DNA of 64,000 nucleotides, from assembly GCA_964642855.1 (NCBI GenBank), contig CAZXSK010000001.1:62001-126000 (forward strand). The letters are read 5' to 3'. A program made the translations under genes and the position numbers. Under the pieces are notes generated by a model. That model did no database searches. It was not told the origin of the DNA and saw only the letters and a list, made by a program, of their open reading frames with translations. This document shows positions 1 to 7,909 of this stretch, one piece after another; within the stretch, counting starts at the first letter, position 1, and the number at the start of each line of letters is the position of its first letter. The stretch comes from CAZXSK01 sp964642855. GTDB taxonomy: Bacteria > Planctomycetota > Phycisphaerae > SM23-33.

Positions 1-268
1 TCGGGATGCACTCCTCAGCCAGAATCGTCAGACCATCTTCGTGCACGTGAGCGAAACCGCCACTGGCGAAGTACTCCTGCGTGTCCTTCGGGCTGATATC
101 GATCACCACGGCCCCGGCACCCATACGAGCAACCAGCGGCGCCCGTCCTGCCAGAACACCCATCTGTCCGTCGCTGGCAGGAAAGGTTACTCCGCTTGCG
201 TGAACAACGCAGACCCGCGCGTCCGGCGTGAGTAACTCGACCTTGAACTCTCGAATGCGACGGGCCAT
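1..268 (-). CDS. atpC: F1Fo ATP synthase epsilon subunit, C-terminus cut by window edge
   Basis: Epsilon is the small central-stalk subunit of F1 that couples gamma rotation to the c-ring and can inhibit hydrolysis. Only the N-terminal beta-sandwich part is here: 89 codons of a protein usually about 130-140 residues. The translation begins MARRIREFKVELLTPD and continues with a DGQMGVLAGRAPLVARMG segment, the classical epsilon signature. The ATG at 266-268 follows a GGAGAT ribosome binding site at good distance, which fixes the start. It is the last visible gene of the minus-strand ATP synthase operon, 15 bp after the nitroreductase. The C-terminal helical hairpin lies outside the window, so it cannot be checked. 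Confidence 0.9.
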   Translation of the reverse strand, partial: MARRIREFKVELLTPDARVCVVHASGVTFPASDGQMGVLAGRAPLVARMGAGAVVIDISPKDTQEYFASGGFAHVHEDGLTILAEECIP

Positions 269-283
269 GGATCGATGGATCTC

Positions 284-796
284 CTACGCGAAGTGGTCGA
301 AGCAAACCACATCATCGAATGGTTTGCGGTCCTTCTCTTCGGGGGGACTGTCGGCGGGGTATCCCAGCGTGAGCATCTCGATCACCTGGGCCGAATCGGC
401 AACGCCCAGCGCATCCTTGACTTCCTGCTGCTTGAAATGCCCGATCCAGCAACTGCCCAACCCCTCCGCCGTCGCAGCGAGGGTCATGTGATCGATCGGA
501 ATCGCACAGTCAACGGCACCGGCCGGGACATCGCAGAACATCACCCGCTCCGGCTCGGTCGACACCACAGCGACAATCACCGGCACCCCCGCCATCCAGT
601 CCTGCTCGGAAGCAGCAACCAGCTTTCGCCGTACCTCCGGATCGCGGGCCACGATGAATTTCCAGTTCTGCAGGTTCCTGCCCGACGGGGCCAGGCGTCC
701 TGCCTCGAGCACCCGACGGAGCACGTCCTCCTCAACCGGCCGATCCTCGTACGACCGGCAGCTGTACCGCTTGCGGATCGCTTCGTAGACGTCCAT
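284..796 (-). CDS. Nitroreductase family protein inside the ATP synthase operon
   Basis: A 170-residue protein of the FMN-dependent nitroreductase fold. The N-terminus carries the family pattern: RYSCRSYEDRPV, then a LAPSGRNLQNWKF segment. This is the Arg/Ser-rich FMN phosphate site followed by the Asn/Trp-containing loop. The middle has the PIDHMTLAATAEGLGSCWIG helix, also typical. It is shorter than many nitroreductases (about 200 residues) but shows no frameshift. Its ATG overlaps the stop of the upstream small membrane gene by 4 bases (ATGA), so the two are probably translationally coupled. The substrate cannot be deduced; the family includes quinone, flavin and nitro-compound reductases. 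Its place between atpD and atpC is unusual and suggests co-transcription with ATP synthase, not a direct role in it. Confidence 0.85.
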   Translation of the reverse strand: MDVYEAIRKRYSCRSYEDRPVEEDVLRRVLEAGRLAPSGRNLQNWKFIVARDPEVRRKLVAASEQDWMAGVPVIVAVVSTEPERVMFCDVPAGAVDCAIPIDHMTLAATAEGLGSCWIGHFKQQEVKDALGVADSAQVIEMLTLGYPADSPPEEKDRKPFDDVVCFDHFA

Positions 797-1200
797 CAGA
801 CTTCTCCTTCGCCCTGCCGGCGGGCATCGCTTTTTCCTGCAGTCTGTTTGCAGCCCGTCGTCTCGGTCCTTTCCGAGGTCCGGGCCTGTTCGACGGACTC
901 GCCCATCCGCCCCAACGCTTCAATGATATCGGCTTTGGCATTCTCATCGGTCCTGCCTTCTTCGCGTCCGCCAACCAGCACGATCATCAATGAAATGGCA
1001 GCGCCGATCAGTTCGACCCCATCGGCGGAGATCGATAATGTTGGCTTCTCCGCACCTCCCAGACGAAGCATGCCGCTGACGAGAATCCCCAAGGCCAGAA
1101 CCACCGAGCCGTTGCAAAACCACTTCTGTCTGCGGATCTCGCGAGAGATCGCGAACAGGTACAGAAAGAACACCAGCAGCACTGCGCTAACCCACGTCAT
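796..1200 (-). CDS. Small membrane protein of unknown function between atpD and the nitroreductase
   Basis: A 134-residue protein that I do not recognise. It has three hydrophobic stretches, at about residues 3-20, 30-48 and 62-80, followed by a hydrophilic, charged tail of some 50 residues that is probably cytoplasmic. I chose the ATG at 1198-1200 because GGGGAGG lies 8 bases upstream. A longer in-frame reading to 1287 would run back into atpD and begin with an Arg-rich tract. It starts 22 bp after the atpD stop and overlaps the nitroreductase start by 4 bases, so it belongs to the same transcript. It could be an assembly or regulatory accessory of Fo, or a partner of the nitroreductase, but nothing in the sequence decides this. 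Confidence 0.7.
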   Translation of the reverse strand: MTWVSAVLLVFFLYLFAISREIRRQKWFCNGSVVLALGILVSGMLRLGGAEKPTLSISADGVELIGAAISLMIVLVGGREEGRTDENAKADIIEALGRMGESVEQARTSERTETTGCKQTAGKSDARRQGEGEV

Positions 1201-1222
1201 GCTCTTCGCCTCCCCGGCAAAT

Positions 1223-2662
1223 CTATGCCTTCGCCTTGCTCGCCTGTCGCGACGCCTGGTCGGCGGCTTCTTCCACCGTACCGACATACATGAATGCCTG
1301 CTCGGGAAGCCGATCCCACTTGCCCTCGCAGATCTCCCGGAACGAACGGATCGTGTCTTCCAGCGGCGTGAAATTGCCCGGCTTGCCGGTGAACGGTTCA
1401 GCCACGAAGAACGGCTGAGACAGGAACCGTTCGATCCGCCTCGCCCGCCCCACCGTCAGCCGGTCTTCCTCCGACAACTCGTCCACGCCCAGAATCGCGA
1501 TGATGTCCTGCAGATCCCGGTAGCGCTGCAGGATCTGCTGGACCTCCCGGGCTGTGTCGTAATGCTCCTGGCCCACGAGTTGGGGATCGAGGATCCGCGA
1601 CGAACTGCCCAGGGGATCGATAGCCGGGTAAATGCCCTTCTCCACGATCGACCGCTCGAGCACGACGAACGCATCGAGGTGGGTCACCGTGGTTGCCGGC
1701 GCGGGGTCGGTCATGTCGTCGGCCGGCACGTAGACCGCCTGCACCGACGTAATCGCGCCGTTCCTGGTCGATGTGATCCGCTCCTGCAACTGACCCATTT
1801 CGGTGGCGAGTGTTGGCTGGTATCCCACAGCCGACGGCATCCGGCCGAGCAGAGCGGAGACTTCCGACCCCGCCTGCGAGAAGCGGAAGATGTTGTCGAT
1901 GAACAGCAGCGTGTCGCCGCCGCCGAGATCGCGGAAGTACTCGGCCAGCGTAAGCCCGCTCAGCGCGACCCGAAGTCGGGCGCCGGGCGGCTCGTTCATC
2001 TGCCCGAAGACCATGGCTGTTTTTTCCAGCAGTTTCTGGCCGGTCTGTCCGATCTCGACGTCCTGCATCTCCAGCCAGAGGTCGTTGCCCTCCCGCGTTC
2101 GCTCCCCGACTCCTGCGAATACCGAATAGCCGCCGTGCTTCGTCGCAACTCGGGTGATGAGTTCCTGGATGATCACGGTCTTACCAAGCCCCGCTCCACC
2201 GAAAAGGCCGATTTTTCCGCCCCGAACGAAGGGCACGAGGAGATCGATGACCTTGATGCCGGTAACGAAGATCTCACTGCGAGGAGTCAGGTCCTTGAAC
2301 TCCGGGGGGTCCTGGTGGATCGAGCGGTATTCCTCTGCAACTACGTCGCCCCGATCATCGACGGGGTCTCCCACGACATTGAAAACCCGCCCAAGAACAC
2401 CAGGGCCCACGGGCATCTTGACGGGCGAACCGGTATCGGCGACCTCCATGCCTCGCACCAGGCCGTCCGTGGGCCCCAAGGCGACACATCGCACGCGCCC
2501 GCCCCCGAGATGTTGCTGGACCTCCCCGGAAAGGTGCGCCCCAACCCGGCCCGAGTCGTCGTCGATACGGACCGCGTTGTAGATCGAGGGAATATGCTCT
2601 TCATCGAACTCGACGTCGAACGTCGAACCGATTACCTGGACGATCTTGCCTGTCGCCGCCAT
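1223..2662 (-). CDS. atpD: F1Fo ATP synthase beta subunit
   Basis: The catalytic beta subunit of F1, 479 residues, full length. The Walker A loop is at about residues 155-162 and reads GGAGLGKT, where nearly all beta subunits have GGAGVGKT. The GVGERTREGND segment (residues 184-194) with the catalytic Glu/Arg is intact, as are the LLFIDNIFRFSQAG Walker B region and the C-terminal DELSEED sequence that contacts the central stalk. It follows atpG by only 2 bp (atpG stop at 2665), so it is tightly co-transcribed. The next gene downstream is not atpC, as usual, but a small membrane protein and a nitroreductase. The Val-to-Leu change in the P-loop is conservative and may not alter activity. Confidence 0.97.
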   Translation of the reverse strand: MAATGKIVQVIGSTFDVEFDEEHIPSIYNAVRIDDDSGRVGAHLSGEVQQHLGGGRVRCVALGPTDGLVRGMEVADTGSPVKMPVGPGVLGRVFNVVGDPVDDRGDVVAEEYRSIHQDPPEFKDLTPRSEIFVTGIKVIDLLVPFVRGGKIGLFGGAGLGKTVIIQELITRVATKHGGYSVFAGVGERTREGNDLWLEMQDVEIGQTGQKLLEKTAMVFGQMNEPPGARLRVALSGLTLAEYFRDLGGGDTLLFIDNIFRFSQAGSEVSALLGRMPSAVGYQPTLATEMGQLQERITSTRNGAITSVQAVYVPADDMTDPAPATTVTHLDAFVVLERSIVEKGIYPAIDPLGSSSRILDPQLVGQEHYDTAREVQQILQRYRDLQDIIAILGVDELSEEDRLTVGRARRIERFLSQPFFVAEPFTGKPGNFTPLEDTIRSFREICEGKWDRLPEQAFMYVGTVEEAADQASRQASKAKA

Positions 2663-2664
2663 CG

Positions 2665-3552
2665 TTACTCCAATCCAGCCCGGCCGCCGATGATCTCCGT
2701 CAGCTCGGTGGTGATCTGGGCCTGCCTCATGCGGTTGTATTGCACGGTCAGATCGCCGATAAGCTCGTCGGCGTTCTCCGTAGCCGATCGCATCGCTGCC
2801 ATCCTGGCCATCTGCTCGGTCACCGTCGCGTCAAGAAAGCACTGGTATAGCCTGAGGCGAACCGCTGCCGGCAGCAGATGCCGAACGATCTCTTCGTTCG
2901 ATGGGTGCAGTTCGTACGGCATGCGGATCTCGTCGGACTCGCTGCTCCTGACGCGATACTCGGCTTCCACCGACATCGGCAGCACCTGCGCGATCACAGG
3001 CCGAGCCTGGGAGCCCGAGACCAGGCGCGTGTACGCCACCTCCAAGCCGCTGATCTTGCCCACCAGAAACTGCTGCATGTACGTCTCGGCCAACTGGCCG
3101 ACTTCGGCATACTCGGGCACGCCCCCGAATTCCGTGTAGTAGCGGTCTACCTCCATGCTGCGGAACTTCAGGAAGCTCACGCCCTTCTTGCCGACGACGT
3201 GAATCCGCGTATCGTAGCCGGCCTGGGTAGTCTGGCCGAAACGCTCCAACGCCACCCGAAGTACCGCGGCGTTGTAGGAACTGCACAGCCCGCGATTGCT
3301 CGTAAGAACCAACAGCACCTCACGCTTGACCTCCGAAGGGGCTTCCAGCAGCGGGTGCTGGACCTTCTGGCGTTCGCGGGCAACCAGGTCGCCGACCAGG
3401 CGCATCAACCGATCGGTATAGGGACGCGAGGCCGCGGCGTACGTGTGCGATTTCCGGAACCTTGCCGTCGAGACCATCTCCATGGTTTTCGTTACGGTCC
3501 GGATGCTCCGCACCGCGTTGCGTCTCTTGAGGATTTTCCTCGCCTTGGCCAT
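2665..3552 (-). CDS. atpG: F1Fo ATP synthase gamma subunit
   Basis: The rotating central-stalk subunit, 295 residues, normal length. The N-terminal coiled-coil helix begins MAKARKILKRRNAVRSIRTV and contains the TKTMEMVSTARFRK segment conserved in gamma subunits. The middle carries the LTSNRGLCSSYNAAV sequence, and the C-terminal helix ends with ENADELIGDLTVQYNRMRQ, followed by the ITTELTEIIGG motif. It lies between the fragment next to the assembly gap and atpD, in canonical order. There is no sign of the regulatory cysteine insertion found in chloroplast gamma subunits. Confidence 0.97.
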   Translation of the reverse strand: MAKARKILKRRNAVRSIRTVTKTMEMVSTARFRKSHTYAAASRPYTDRLMRLVGDLVARERQKVQHPLLEAPSEVKREVLLVLTSNRGLCSSYNAAVLRVALERFGQTTQAGYDTRIHVVGKKGVSFLKFRSMEVDRYYTEFGGVPEYAEVGQLAETYMQQFLVGKISGLEVAYTRLVSGSQARPVIAQVLPMSVEAEYRVRSSESDEIRMPYELHPSNEEIVRHLLPAAVRLRLYQCFLDATVTEQMARMAAMRSATENADELIGDLTVQYNRMRQAQITTELTEIIGGRAGLE

Positions 3553-3564
3553 GGATCTTCTCGC

Positions 3565-3761
3565 CTACGTCTGTCCGGGTTCCGATGCACCGTCGGCTTG
3601 ACGGCTTGCCTCCTGTGAACCCGGCTTGTCGTCTTGCTGAGCGTCCTCCTTCTCCTCCTCCGCCTGCTGAGCATGACGCCGGGCGCGTCGCTCTTCGCGG
3701 TACGCCCCTTCCTTGTACTCGTCGATGAGGAAGGACAGCCGCTTCATCCTTGCCGGTGGCA
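3565..3761 (-). CDS. C-terminal fragment of a reading frame broken by the assembly gap (possible atpA tail)
   Basis: An open frame enters from the N gap and ends 12 bp before the atpG start. The readable part contains MKRLSFLIDEYKEG and then a strongly charged, Glu/Gln/Asp-rich tail ending in ASEPGQT. By position it should be the end of atpA, but the tail does not resemble the usual C-terminus of alpha subunits that I know. It could be a lineage-specific extension of alpha or the end of a separate small gene hidden in the gap. The ATG at 3747 has no well-spaced ribosome binding site, so I favour continuation from inside the gap. Identity is unresolved. Confidence 0.4.
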
Positions 3762-3861
3762 NNNNNNNNNNNNNNNNNNNNNNNNNNNNNNNNNNNNNNN
3801 NNNNNNNNNNNNNNNNNNNNNNNNNNNNNNNNNNNNNNNNNNNNNNNNNNNNNNNNNNNNN
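3762..3861. other. Assembly gap (100 N) inside atpA
   Basis: Exactly 100 N bases, a conventional placeholder for a gap of unknown size. The flanks share no obvious overlap, unlike the second gap in this window. The atpA reading frame stops here after 229 codons of an expected 500 or so, so several hundred bases are probably missing. Confidence 0.98.
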
Positions 3862-4550
3862 TCCGAACTGCACGCCGATACGACCACGGTGTGATCCATC
3901 GCGCCGTGCGTCCGCAGCGTGTCCACCACGCCCGCAACCGTGGATTCCTTCTGCCCCACGGCTACATACACGCACAACACGTCCGTGTCGCTTTGATTGA
4001 TGATTGCGTCGACAGCAATGGCTGTCTTGCCAACTTTGCGGTCCCCGATGATCAGTTCGCGCTGTCCACGTCCGATCGGGGTCATCGCATCAACGGCTTT
4101 GATGCCCGTCGCCAGGGGCTCGGTCACCGGTTGGCGTTCGGCGATGCCCGGCGCGATGATCTCCAGAGGCCTGCGTGTGGATGCGGAAATCTCGCCCAGT
4201 CCGTCCAGCGGCTTACCCAGCGGGTCGACGACGCGTCCGAGCATGGCCTCTCCGACGGGCACGTCGAGCAGCCGGCCGGTTCCCTTGACCGAGTCGCCAG
4301 CCTTGATCTCGTCGCACTCGCCATAGATGACCGCACCGATGGAGCTTTCCTCAAGGTTGAAGACCTGGCCCAACTGGCCACCCTGAAATTCAAGCAACTC
4401 ACCGGCCATGGCGCCCGACAAGCCATAGATCTGAGCGATGCCGTCGCCCACTTCCAGCACGCGCCCGACCGTGGCAACGTCCATCTGTCGCCGATAGTTG
4501 GCGATCTCCTCGCGAATGACGGAGGCGATTTCGTCGGCTTTGAACTTCAT
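3862..4550 (-). CDS. atpA: F1Fo ATP synthase alpha subunit, N-terminal part before the gap
   Basis: The non-catalytic nucleotide-binding alpha subunit; 229 residues are visible. The start MKFKADEIASVIREEIANY is the typical N-terminal helix that meets the delta subunit, followed by the beta-barrel (VGDGIAQIYGL, GELLEF) and the nucleotide-binding domain. The P-loop at about residues 169-176 reads GDRKVGKT, where most alpha subunits have GDRQTGKT. The frame then runs through DAIINQ and a VYVAVGQKESTV segment into the gap. The ATG overlaps the atpH stop by 4 bases, indicating coupled translation. The catalytic-interface arginine and the C-terminal domain are not in the assembled sequence, so integrity cannot be judged. 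Confidence 0.95.
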
Positions 4551-5194
4551 TGGTCAGCTTCCTCTTGTCCGTCGGTGGCAAACGGCGATCGTTGCGGTTT
4601 CTCGGGCGCGGCGCCCAGTCGCTGGTGAAGGCTCCGGCGGATCCGCTCAAGATCGGCCGCGATCGTAGCATCCATCACGCGATCGCCTATCCGAAGCAGC
4701 ACTCCTCCGACAATGCCCGGATCGCACTTGGTGGTCAGCAGCACGCGGCCTTCGAGGAGGTCCTCCAACATCTCGTGAATGGCTGCCCGGGTCGACTCGT
4801 CGAGTTCCACGGCGGCGGTCACGGTGACGCGCATCACTCGCATCCGGTCGTACAGCCTGTCTCGGAAGCACGATGCGATACCGCGGATCAGGGAAAGGCG
4901 GTTGTTCCGGGCAAGGACGTTCAGCAGCCCTTCTATGCGTTCATCGACACGGCCAGCGAACACTCGAGAGATCATATCGACGCGCTGATCGGAGGTCAGG
5001 CTGGCCGCTTCCAGGAGGTCCGAAAAGCCTTCCTCCTGGTGAACCATTGCGGCGAGGGCATCCAGTTCGTCGGCGACCTGCTGGGCGCACGTATCGTCGT
5101 CAAGCAACCCCAGCAGGCCTTCGGCGTAGATCCCGGACAACGACATCGCCGTGGGATCCATGACCGTTTCGACTCGGCTGGGAGTGGCCTGCAT
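4547..5194 (-). CDS. atpH: F1Fo ATP synthase delta subunit
   Basis: Delta joins the peripheral stalk to the top of F1. The 215-residue protein has an N-terminal helical domain (GIYAEGLLGLLDDD, a variant of the family's YAxAL pattern). It then shows the conserved LNVLARNNRLSLIRGI helix and the C-terminal TKCDPGIVGGVLLRIGDRVMD segment, which corresponds to the diagnostic D-P-x-I-x-GG region. About 30 extra charged residues follow at the C-terminus. A second in-frame ATG lies 11 codons downstream, so the first residues are uncertain. Its start shares one base with the atpF stop (TGATG) and its stop overlaps the atpA start. Confidence 0.93.
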   Translation of the reverse strand: MQATPSRVETVMDPTAMSLSGIYAEGLLGLLDDDTCAQQVADELDALAAMVHQEEGFSDLLEAASLTSDQRVDMISRVFAGRVDERIEGLLNVLARNNRLSLIRGIASCFRDRLYDRMRVMRVTVTAAVELDESTRAAIHEMLEDLLEGRVLLTTKCDPGIVGGVLLRIGDRVMDATIAADLERIRRSLHQRLGAAPEKPQRSPFATDGQEEADQ

Positions 5195-5829
5195 CAGAGC
5201 TCACCCTCCGCCTGGGTGCGGATCTCCTCGAGAGACTCCCGAACCAGGCGCTGATGGTCGTCCGGGCTGAGTTGCTTGCGGAGAACCTGCCCGGCCACGT
5301 CGACCGCCAACTGGGCGGTGTGGTCGTGCAGTTCGCGGAGCGCTTCCTGGCGGGCCTGCTCGATCGCCTCCCGCGCAGAGTCGGCAGACTTCCTCGCTTC
5401 CTCCTGAGCGGCCTGCAGGACCTTCTCGCCATTTTCAGCCGCCTCCCTGCGTGCCTGGTCGAGCAGTTCCCGGGCCTCCAGCTGGACCGACTCCAACTGT
5501 AGCTGGTAGTCCTTCAGCACAGTGGCCGCCTCCGTCTCGCGTTTCTCCGCCCGCGCGATGGCGTCTTCGATGCCCTTCTCTCGCTGCTGGAGCTGTTGGA
5601 GGATGGGTTTCCACGCCCACTTGCCCAGCACCGCAAGGAGAACCAGGAAGATCACTACGGTAAAGATCGCCTGACCCAGATCGCCGGTGTGCATGCTTCC
5701 GCTTCCCTGGGCGGCCTGGAGGTACGATGGCGCAGCGAACATGCCAACGACTGCCGCCGCGATGGGCAGGCCAGCCCCGGAAGTGATTACCGACTTTTTG
5801 CGAGCCGGACGGAACACCTTTGGCAGCAT
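5194..5829 (-). CDS. atpF: F1Fo ATP synthase b subunit
   Basis: Peripheral-stalk subunit, 211 residues with the chosen ATG at 5827-5829, 17 bp after atpE. The membrane helix FTVVIFLVLLAVLGKWAWKP is at about residues 55-77, followed by a long Ala/Glu/Gln/Arg-rich coiled coil to the C-terminus, the standard b architecture. In front of the helix is an extra hydrophobic stretch (residues about 16-35, ending near YLQAAQG) that looks like a cleavable signal peptide or a second membrane segment. Most b subunits lack this. The frame is open further upstream, but only by running through atpE on another frame. Confidence 0.93.
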   Translation of the reverse strand: MLPKVFRPARKKSVITSGAGLPIAAAVVGMFAAPSYLQAAQGSGSMHTGDLGQAIFTVVIFLVLLAVLGKWAWKPILQQLQQREKGIEDAIARAEKRETEAATVLKDYQLQLESVQLEARELLDQARREAAENGEKVLQAAQEEARKSADSAREAIEQARQEALRELHDHTAQLAVDVAGQVLRKQLSPDDHQRLVRESLEEIRTQAEGEL

Positions 5830-5846
5830 CCTCGGCAAAGATACGG

Positions 5847-6176
5847 CTACTTCAGCAGACAGACGAGGATGGCGAATAGCATGCCGCCCTCGACCATCGC
5901 CGCGGTGATGATCATGGGCATGAACATGCCCCCGGCTGCTTCGGGCTGACGCGCGATGGACTCGATCGCCTTGCCGCCGATGTTCGCCACCGCCAGGCCG
6001 CCACCCAGAGCTGCTACAGCTGCCCCGATACACGCACCGATGGTCTTGATTGCATCGGCCATCGCCACGTCAGCAGCGGCTTCGGCTGCAGGCGCCTGGC
6101 CTTCAGCGGCCAGTGCCGGAGCGGCCAGCACGCCGACAGCCATCAAAACAAGCACCCAATTGCTCAATCTGGACAT
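5847..6176 (-). CDS. atpE: F1Fo ATP synthase c subunit (proteolipid)
   Basis: Rotor-ring subunit, 109 residues. After an N-terminal hydrophobic leader (about residues 6-24, with an ALAAEG sequence like a signal peptidase site) come the two ring helices joined by the conserved GGKAIESIARQPEA loop. The ion-binding carboxylate is Glu96 in MVEGGML. Sodium-type rings normally have Ser or Thr after this Glu and a Gln in helix 1; here Gly follows and the helix 1 position is Val, so I infer proton coupling. The ATG at 6174-6176 is preceded by GGAGA, whereas an upstream in-frame ATG has no such support. Without the leader the protein would be of ordinary c-subunit size. Confidence 0.95.
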   Translation of the reverse strand: MSRLSNWVLVLMAVGVLAAPALAAEGQAPAAEAAADVAMADAIKTIGACIGAAVAALGGGLAVANIGGKAIESIARQPEAAGGMFMPMIITAAMVEGGMLFAILVCLLK

Positions 6177-6260
6177 CGCATTCTCCAAAGTCACAAGGTA
6201 TCCGGCGATTCCGTTCGAATCGCGAAGTGTACCATACTTTATTCCGCCACGCCTCACCAA

Positions 6261-7151
6261 TCAGTGTGCGGGCTCGACGTACAAGCCAAGAAAAATCGCC
6301 GTCAGGAACGTGAAGATATACGCCTGCAACACGGCTACCATCAACTCCATCAGGTCGATCAGCACGCTGGCCCCGATGCACACGGCGATGGGCAAGATGT
6401 TGACCGCCCCATGCACCCAATCGCCCATCCATCGGCCCAGCGCCTGAACGATGAACATCATCATCACAGCCAGCAGCACGTGCCCGGCCATCATGTTGGC
6501 GAACATACGAATCACCAGGGCGAAGCACTTCGCCACCGCGCCCACCAACTCCAGCGCGGCCAGGAAGGGGCGGAAAATCACGCCCGTGACGCCCGGTATC
6601 GGTGGACTCAGCGACCACACCCACAAGACCGGGGACAGTGCAATGCAGACCGGCAGCGGCCAGTTGCTGTGCACGCGATAGACACCGGCCGTCTTGATCA
6701 GTCCGCAGCCAATGATCGTTATCAGGGACACCCCCGCAAGGGCTCCGCAGACGGTAAGGATGCCTGTCGGCGTAGTTCCCATCGGAACGCCCAGCACGGG
6801 GGTCAGTGAGTACAGGGGCAGCAGGCCGGAGAGGTTCATCCCCAGGATGAATACGAACATCGTCAGCAGGAAGGGCAGGAACGCGTCGGCCTTGTCGTGC
6901 AGGGCGGGCTTGGCGACCATGTCGCGGATGAACACGACAATCGCCTCCAAAAGGTTCTTGCCTCCAGATGGGACATCTCCCCGACGACGGGCAGCCAGCA
7001 GCACGAGACCCGCAACCGCAATCGCAACGAGAATCATCTGGGCGATCCCGCTGGACATCAGCGTGACCTCCATCCCGAAGACTTCCATCTGACAGCCCGG
7101 CCAGGGGTGATCGTTGACGTGGTCCATCAGGTTTCCCGAGGCGAGCATCAT
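6261..7151 (-). CDS. atpB: F1Fo ATP synthase a subunit
   Basis: The stator subunit that forms the ion half-channels next to the c-ring; 296 residues. It has five to six hydrophobic helices. The essential arginine is Arg215 in the motif VIRMFANMMAGH, the most conserved part of the family, and the last helices (IDLMELMVAVLQAYIFTFL) contain the usual Glu and Gln. The N-terminal region includes GGKNLLEAIVVFIRD, typical of bacterial a subunits. The ATG at 7149-7151 follows GGGGAGGA about ten bases upstream. A second ATG follows directly. It begins 4 bp after the stop of the atpI-like gene. Confidence 0.96.
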   Translation of the reverse strand: MMLASGNLMDHVNDHPWPGCQMEVFGMEVTLMSSGIAQMILVAIAVAGLVLLAARRRGDVPSGGKNLLEAIVVFIRDMVAKPALHDKADAFLPFLLTMFVFILGMNLSGLLPLYSLTPVLGVPMGTTPTGILTVCGALAGVSLITIIGCGLIKTAGVYRVHSNWPLPVCIALSPVLWVWSLSPPIPGVTGVIFRPFLAALELVGAVAKCFALVIRMFANMMAGHVLLAVMMMFIVQALGRWMGDWVHGAVNILPIAVCIGASVLIDLMELMVAVLQAYIFTFLTAIFLGLYVEPAH

Positions 7152-7155
7152 GACA

Positions 7156-7611
7156 TCACCGTCCTCCCCGGGTCAGCCTAGGACCCCGGCGGTCGGCCGG
7201 AGGAATCTTGCCCAACGCCACCTGCCGGAAATCCTCGTTCATCGCCAGCCCGAGCCAGACCGCCTCGACCATGAGAAGGCAAAAATAGAACACGCCCAGC
7301 CAGATCAGCAGGGGCTCGAGGGGCAGATCGGTCGCCAGGAGGACCAGCCCGGCTCCCCCCAACACCCCGACCAGCCGAAGCATACCTGACATCACGAATG
7401 CGAAGGCCGTTCGCGACGGGCCCGCGATCGAAGTCACAACCATCGCCATTCCGCAGATTGCCATGACCGTCCATGAAACCGCCCCCGCAGCGACCAGCGA
7501 GGCCAGCCCGTCCCTGCCATGGTAATGCCACGTCGGCAGCGCACCCAAAGCCGCCACGATCATGCCAATCGCATTGGCCCAGAAGAACCAGATTGCGAAG
7601 TTGAGCTTCAA
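7156..7611 (-). CDS. AtpI-like membrane protein of the ATP synthase operon
   Basis: About 151 residues with four hydrophobic segments: FAIWFFWANAIGMIVAALG, then a MAICGMAMVVTSIA region, a LVGVLGGAGLVLLA region and LLIWLGVFYFCLLMV. Size, membrane topology and position just before atpB match the loosely conserved AtpI (subunit I) class, which assists Fo assembly or ion supply. No ATG is well placed. I chose the TTG at 7609-7611 because it overlaps the atpZ stop (TTGA) and lies just after AGGGA. The next Met, 15 codons in, would remove the first membrane helix. Sequence similarity within this class is too low for firm assignment. Confidence 0.65.
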   Translation of the reverse strand: MKLNFAIWFFWANAIGMIVAALGALPTWHYHGRDGLASLVAAGAVSWTVMAICGMAMVVTSIAGPSRTAFAFVMSGMLRLVGVLGGAGLVLLATDLPLEPLLIWLGVFYFCLLMVEAVWLGLAMNEDFRQVALGKIPPADRRGPRLTRGGR

Positions 7612-7859
7612 GATTCCCTGTCTCGGTTTCTGGAGTTCCGGCCCTGGGACCGACGCTGGTACTCCCCTGCCAGCAGGATCAGCCGCGTCAGACCGCCCGC
7701 AAATCCGGCGCAGGCCCCAACCAGCGTCAACCACGGAGACCATCCAAGCCAGCCGTCTGCGAGCCACCCCAGACCCACGCCGGCAAGGAATGTCAGGATG
7801 AACTCCAGCCCGGCCGTACCGTATCTCGCCAGATCCTCTCTACCATCGCTGCCGACCAT
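7608..7859 (-). CDS. atpZ: AtpZ/AtpI family small membrane protein, first gene of the atp operon
   Basis: An 83-residue protein with two membrane helices: an N-terminal YGTAGLEFILTFLAGVGLGW segment and a WLTLVGACAGFAGGLTRLIL segment. The Gly-rich first helix, the GWLADGWLG turn and the second helix ending in an Arg-rich tail fit the AtpZ/AtpI family that heads many ATP synthase operons and has been linked to Mg2+ or Ca2+ handling and Fo assembly. The ATG at 7857-7859 is the first of the operon and lies about 45 bp downstream of the predicted transcription start. It overlaps the next gene by 4 bases. Confidence 0.75.
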   Translation of the reverse strand: MVGSDGREDLARYGTAGLEFILTFLAGVGLGWLADGWLGWSPWLTLVGACAGFAGGLTRLILLAGEYQRRSQGRNSRNRDRES

Positions 7860-7909
7860 GCATTGCCCCGGGGCTGAAACCGCCTCGGCTGGGGGTAAAC
7901 AAAGCAGTG

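Noticed and set aside
275..3139. Long plus-strand open frame opposite atpD, atpG and the nitroreductase
   Set aside because: It is antisense to well-recognised genes and its translation is His/Arg/Pro-rich without any domain; GC-rich DNA with biased third positions produces such shadows.
5847..6176. Sodium-specific c subunit
   Set aside because: The Ser/Thr after the ion-binding Glu and the Gln in helix 1 required for Na+ binding are absent, so a proton ring is more likely.
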